Shown here one piece after another: positions 12,553 to 14,091 of a stretch of DNA of 14,091 nucleotides. Below the pieces are notes generated by a model. That model saw only the letters and a list, made by a program, of their open reading frames with translations. It was not told the origin of the DNA and searched no databases. This stretch comes from Candidatus Gerdarchaeota archaeon (GTDB lineage Archaea; Asgardarchaeota; Heimdallarchaeia; JABLTI01). The position numbers were made by a program, and so were the translations under genes. The DNA lies in NCBI GenBank assembly GCA_016839405.1, contig JAEOUJ010000374.1:1-14091 (forward strand), read 5' to 3'. Each line of letters opens with the position of its first letter. Position 1 is the stretch's first letter.

Positions 12553-13173
12553 ATGGGTTGTTATTGTATGTTTCAAAATCTAATCTTTGATATTGGGGGA
12601 GTGTTATTTACCTGGGATCCTGAAAAATTCGTTAGAATAATTTTAGGAGAGCAAGCAGATATCACCTATTTTTCAGATATCATTTTTAAAAGTAAAGAAT
12701 GGAAAGAGCTTGATCGAGGTAGCTATTCAATTGAACATTTAAAAAATTTATATTATAAGAGATATCCTTTGATTAAGAATGAAATTAACCTTTTACTTGA
12801 CAATGTTATTGACCTTTTAGAACCAATAAATGAAAATATCGCTCTTCTTTCGAAACTAAAAACTAATGGCTATAAATTGTATATTATTTCAAATTATGTA
12901 AAAGAAGCTATTGAAGAAAAAATGAAAGCCCATGATTTTTTCAAATTATTTGAGGGGATGGTAATATCAAGTTATGTGAAGACTGTCAAACCGGAGGAGA
13001 AGATTTACAAACTCTTATTGGAGAAATATTCTCTAAAAGCAGAAGAATGCCTTTTTATTGATGATTCTATAAGTAATACAACAACAGCTGAAAAATTAGA
13101 CATTACATCTATAACTTATACTTCACATCAAGAATTAATTAATCAATTAGTAAAGCACAAGATTAAATTTTGA
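12553..13173 (+). CDS. HAD-superfamily hydrolase (YihX-like, subfamily IA)
   Basis: A 206-residue Rossmann-fold phosphatase-type enzyme. Motif I is FDIGGVLF with nucleophile D13; as in YihX-type enzymes (FDLGNV), the usual acid/base Asp two residues on is replaced by Gly. Motif II is IISNYV (S113, N114), motif III is K146 in VKPEEKIY, and motif IV is FIDDSISN (D170, D171). The alpha-helical cap is residues about 20-90. Family members dephosphorylate small sugar or nucleotide phosphates, and some related forms are dehalogenases; the substrate here cannot be told. The first ATG adds MGCYC. An ATG at 12568 (MFQNLIFDIGG) matches the usual family start better, and neither has a clear ribosome binding site. 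Convergent with the radical SAM gene 24 bases away, sharing a palindromic end. Confidence 0.88.
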   Translation: MGCYCMFQNLIFDIGGVLFTWDPEKFVRIILGEQADITYFSDIIFKSKEWKELDRGSYSIEHLKNLYYKRYPLIKNEINLLLDNVIDLLEPINENIALLSKLKTNGYKLYIISNYVKEAIEEKMKAHDFFKLFEGMVISSYVKTVKPEEKIYKLLLEKYSLKAEECLFIDDSISNTTTAEKLDITSITYTSHQELINQLVKHKIKF

Positions 13174-13200
13174 ATTTAATCTATTATTAATCTAAATTCA
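13171..13200. terminator. Shared bidirectional palindrome holding both stop codons
   Basis: TGAATTTA (13171-13178) and TAAATTCA (13193-13200) are exact complements around a 14-base AT loop. The first three bases are the HAD stop; the last three, read on the other strand, are the radical SAM stop. A T-run (CATTTTTTCC) follows on the plus strand. Probably a two-way terminator. Confidence 0.5.
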
Positions 13201-14091
13201 TTTTTTCCTATTAGTGGTTTTTACCCAAAAAATTTGATTATTGTAAACAACCTTACTAATTTTCTTTTCTTCTTCTAATGAATAAAGAATTTCTAAACAC
13301 TCTTCTTTTGACAAGTCTATCATATCAATTATTTGATCTTCACGAAGTGGATGTCTTGCAGTTATTTTCATTATCTGTTCTTTTATTTCTGATTCTGATT
13401 TAATATGAAATCCTTTTGTTGATTCATAATAAGCTATATTTTTTGCTCCTAAAATATCGCATATTTTGAGTATTTTTTCTTTTCTTGGTATCTTAACCCA
13501 TTTCTCTGCTGGAGGTCGAATTGGTACATTTATATAAATTCTATCACATTTAATTGAATCAAGTATTTTTTTTAATTTCTTAATATTAGAAATACTATCA
13601 TTTAAACCCGCAACTAGCATTACTTCCATCCATATTTGCCCTTGATATTCAGATCGAAAAGCTCTCATGCCATTAATTATTTTCTCTATAGTTAGTCCTT
13701 TTATTGGTCTATTTATTTTCTTGAATAATTCTTGTTCTACAGCATCAAGTGTCGGTAAAACAACATCAGCAAATAATAATTCTTGTCGAACTTCCCTATT
13801 GTATAATAATGCTCCATTAGTTATTACAGCAATAGGGATGTCAGTGATTCCCTTACAAGAATCTATTAACCAACCAAGGTTTTTATTAAGGGTAGGTTCA
13901 CCTTCTCCTACAAATGTAATATAGTCTATTTTGTTCGATAGAGAGAGTTCATTTTTAATTTCAAAAAAGATTTCTTCTTTAGGAAAAAATTCTCTTCTTT
14001 CATTTGTAAAATGAGTTGTTCTACCAATTTGACAATATACGCAAGAGTAATTGCATGTTTTGTCTGGAATTGGGCTTATACCCAAAGATTG
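13198..14091 (-). CDS. Radical SAM protein (COG0731-like), N-terminus outside window
   Basis: An iron-sulfur radical SAM enzyme. The frame is open to the right edge (QSLGISPIPDKTC), so a short N-terminal piece, perhaps 20-30 residues, is missing. The cluster motif CNYSCVYC (Cx3Cx2C) is followed by QIGRTTHFTNERREFF. TFVGEGEPTLN is the SAM-binding GGEP-type motif, and ITNGALL and DVVLPTLDA continue the barrel. IYINVPIRPPAEKWV closes it near residue 200. The last 65 residues look helical and winged-helix-like (ITARHPLREDQIIDMID, then KEECLEILYSLEEEKKI). Relatives with SLGISPIPxKTCNYxCVYCQxGRT are common in archaea and bacteria and are grouped with wyosine-type radical SAM proteins, but they lack a proven reaction. 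I do not call it the tRNA-wyosine enzyme. It ends in the palindrome shared with the HAD gene. Confidence 0.88.
   Translation of the reverse strand, partial: QSLGISPIPDKTCNYSCVYCQIGRTTHFTNERREFFPKEEIFFEIKNELSLSNKIDYITFVGEGEPTLNKNLGWLIDSCKGITDIPIAVITNGALLYNREVRQELLFADVVLPTLDAVEQELFKKINRPIKGLTIEKIINGMRAFRSEYQGQIWMEVMLVAGLNDSISNIKKLKKILDSIKCDRIYINVPIRPPAEKWVKIPRKEKILKICDILGAKNIAYYESTKGFHIKSESEIKEQIMKITARHPLREDQIIDMIDLSKEECLEILYSLEEEKKISKVVYNNQIFWVKTTNRKK

Noticed and set aside
13198..14091. Calling the radical SAM protein the tRNA-wyosine synthase TYW1/Taw1
   Set aside because: The CNYSCVYCQIGRT motif and length fit a related uncharacterised group; wyosine-specific features cannot be confirmed, and the N-terminus is missing.

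Overview
The window looks archaeal and most likely comes from an Asgard archaeon (Heimdallarchaeia-like; an inference, roughly 60% sure). The DNA is very AT-rich. TATA-like boxes of archaeal type (for example ATATAAATA and TTTAAATAAA) lie upstream of genes. Some genes have strong GGAGG/GGTGA ribosome binding sites, including ones before TTG starts, while others have none. The content also fits: multi-blade FG-GAP surface proteins with calcium-binding TSP3 stalks, a membrane-anchored RING-like zinc protein, and a TPR protein ending in a roadblock/longin-like domain. No rRNA, tRNA, CRISPR or insertion sequence was seen.

Left part (1-3910). The end of a cell-surface protein (beta-propeller, TSP3 stalk, C-terminal membrane anchor) enters from the left edge and ends in a hairpin terminator. 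After an unresolved coding-like stretch (1034-1205) come two plus-strand membrane proteins. One has two membrane helices, a winged-helix-like region, a zinc ribbon and a RING-like zinc domain; the other is YcxB-like. Facing them is a minus-strand two-gene operon, a six-helix membrane protein overlapping a small winged-helix regulator. Its promoter is buried in CTTTG/CAAAG inverted repeats that look like an autoregulatory operator.

Middle (3910-7498). About 860 bases without a normal gene hold a decayed minus-strand coding remnant, hairpins, and several tiny reading frames with good expression signals, one encoding little more than a signal peptide. Next is a complete second surface protein on the minus strand: signal peptide, eight 45-residue blades, TSP3 stalk and membrane anchor. 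Its stalk contains a 150-bp tandem repeat, three copies about 94-95% identical. Upstream of it, the last codons and the terminator hairpin of this same gene occur again (7054-7160), the remains of a lost tandem copy.

Right part (7499-14091). Pyruvate, phosphate dikinase (ppdK) has its own TATA box and terminator and an internal shift in arginine codon use. It is followed by the TPR/longin-like protein, a HAD-family hydrolase and, convergent with it, a radical SAM protein that runs off the right edge. The HAD and radical SAM genes share a small palindrome that contains both stop codons.

The window does not form one pathway. It reads as an accessory surface-protein locus that has undergone duplication and decay, next to a housekeeping gene (ppdK) and lineage-specific regulatory or trafficking-type proteins. 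No complete new system is proven. The best leads are the membrane RING-like protein, the TPR/longin-like fusion and the expanding, duplicated surface-protein gene.
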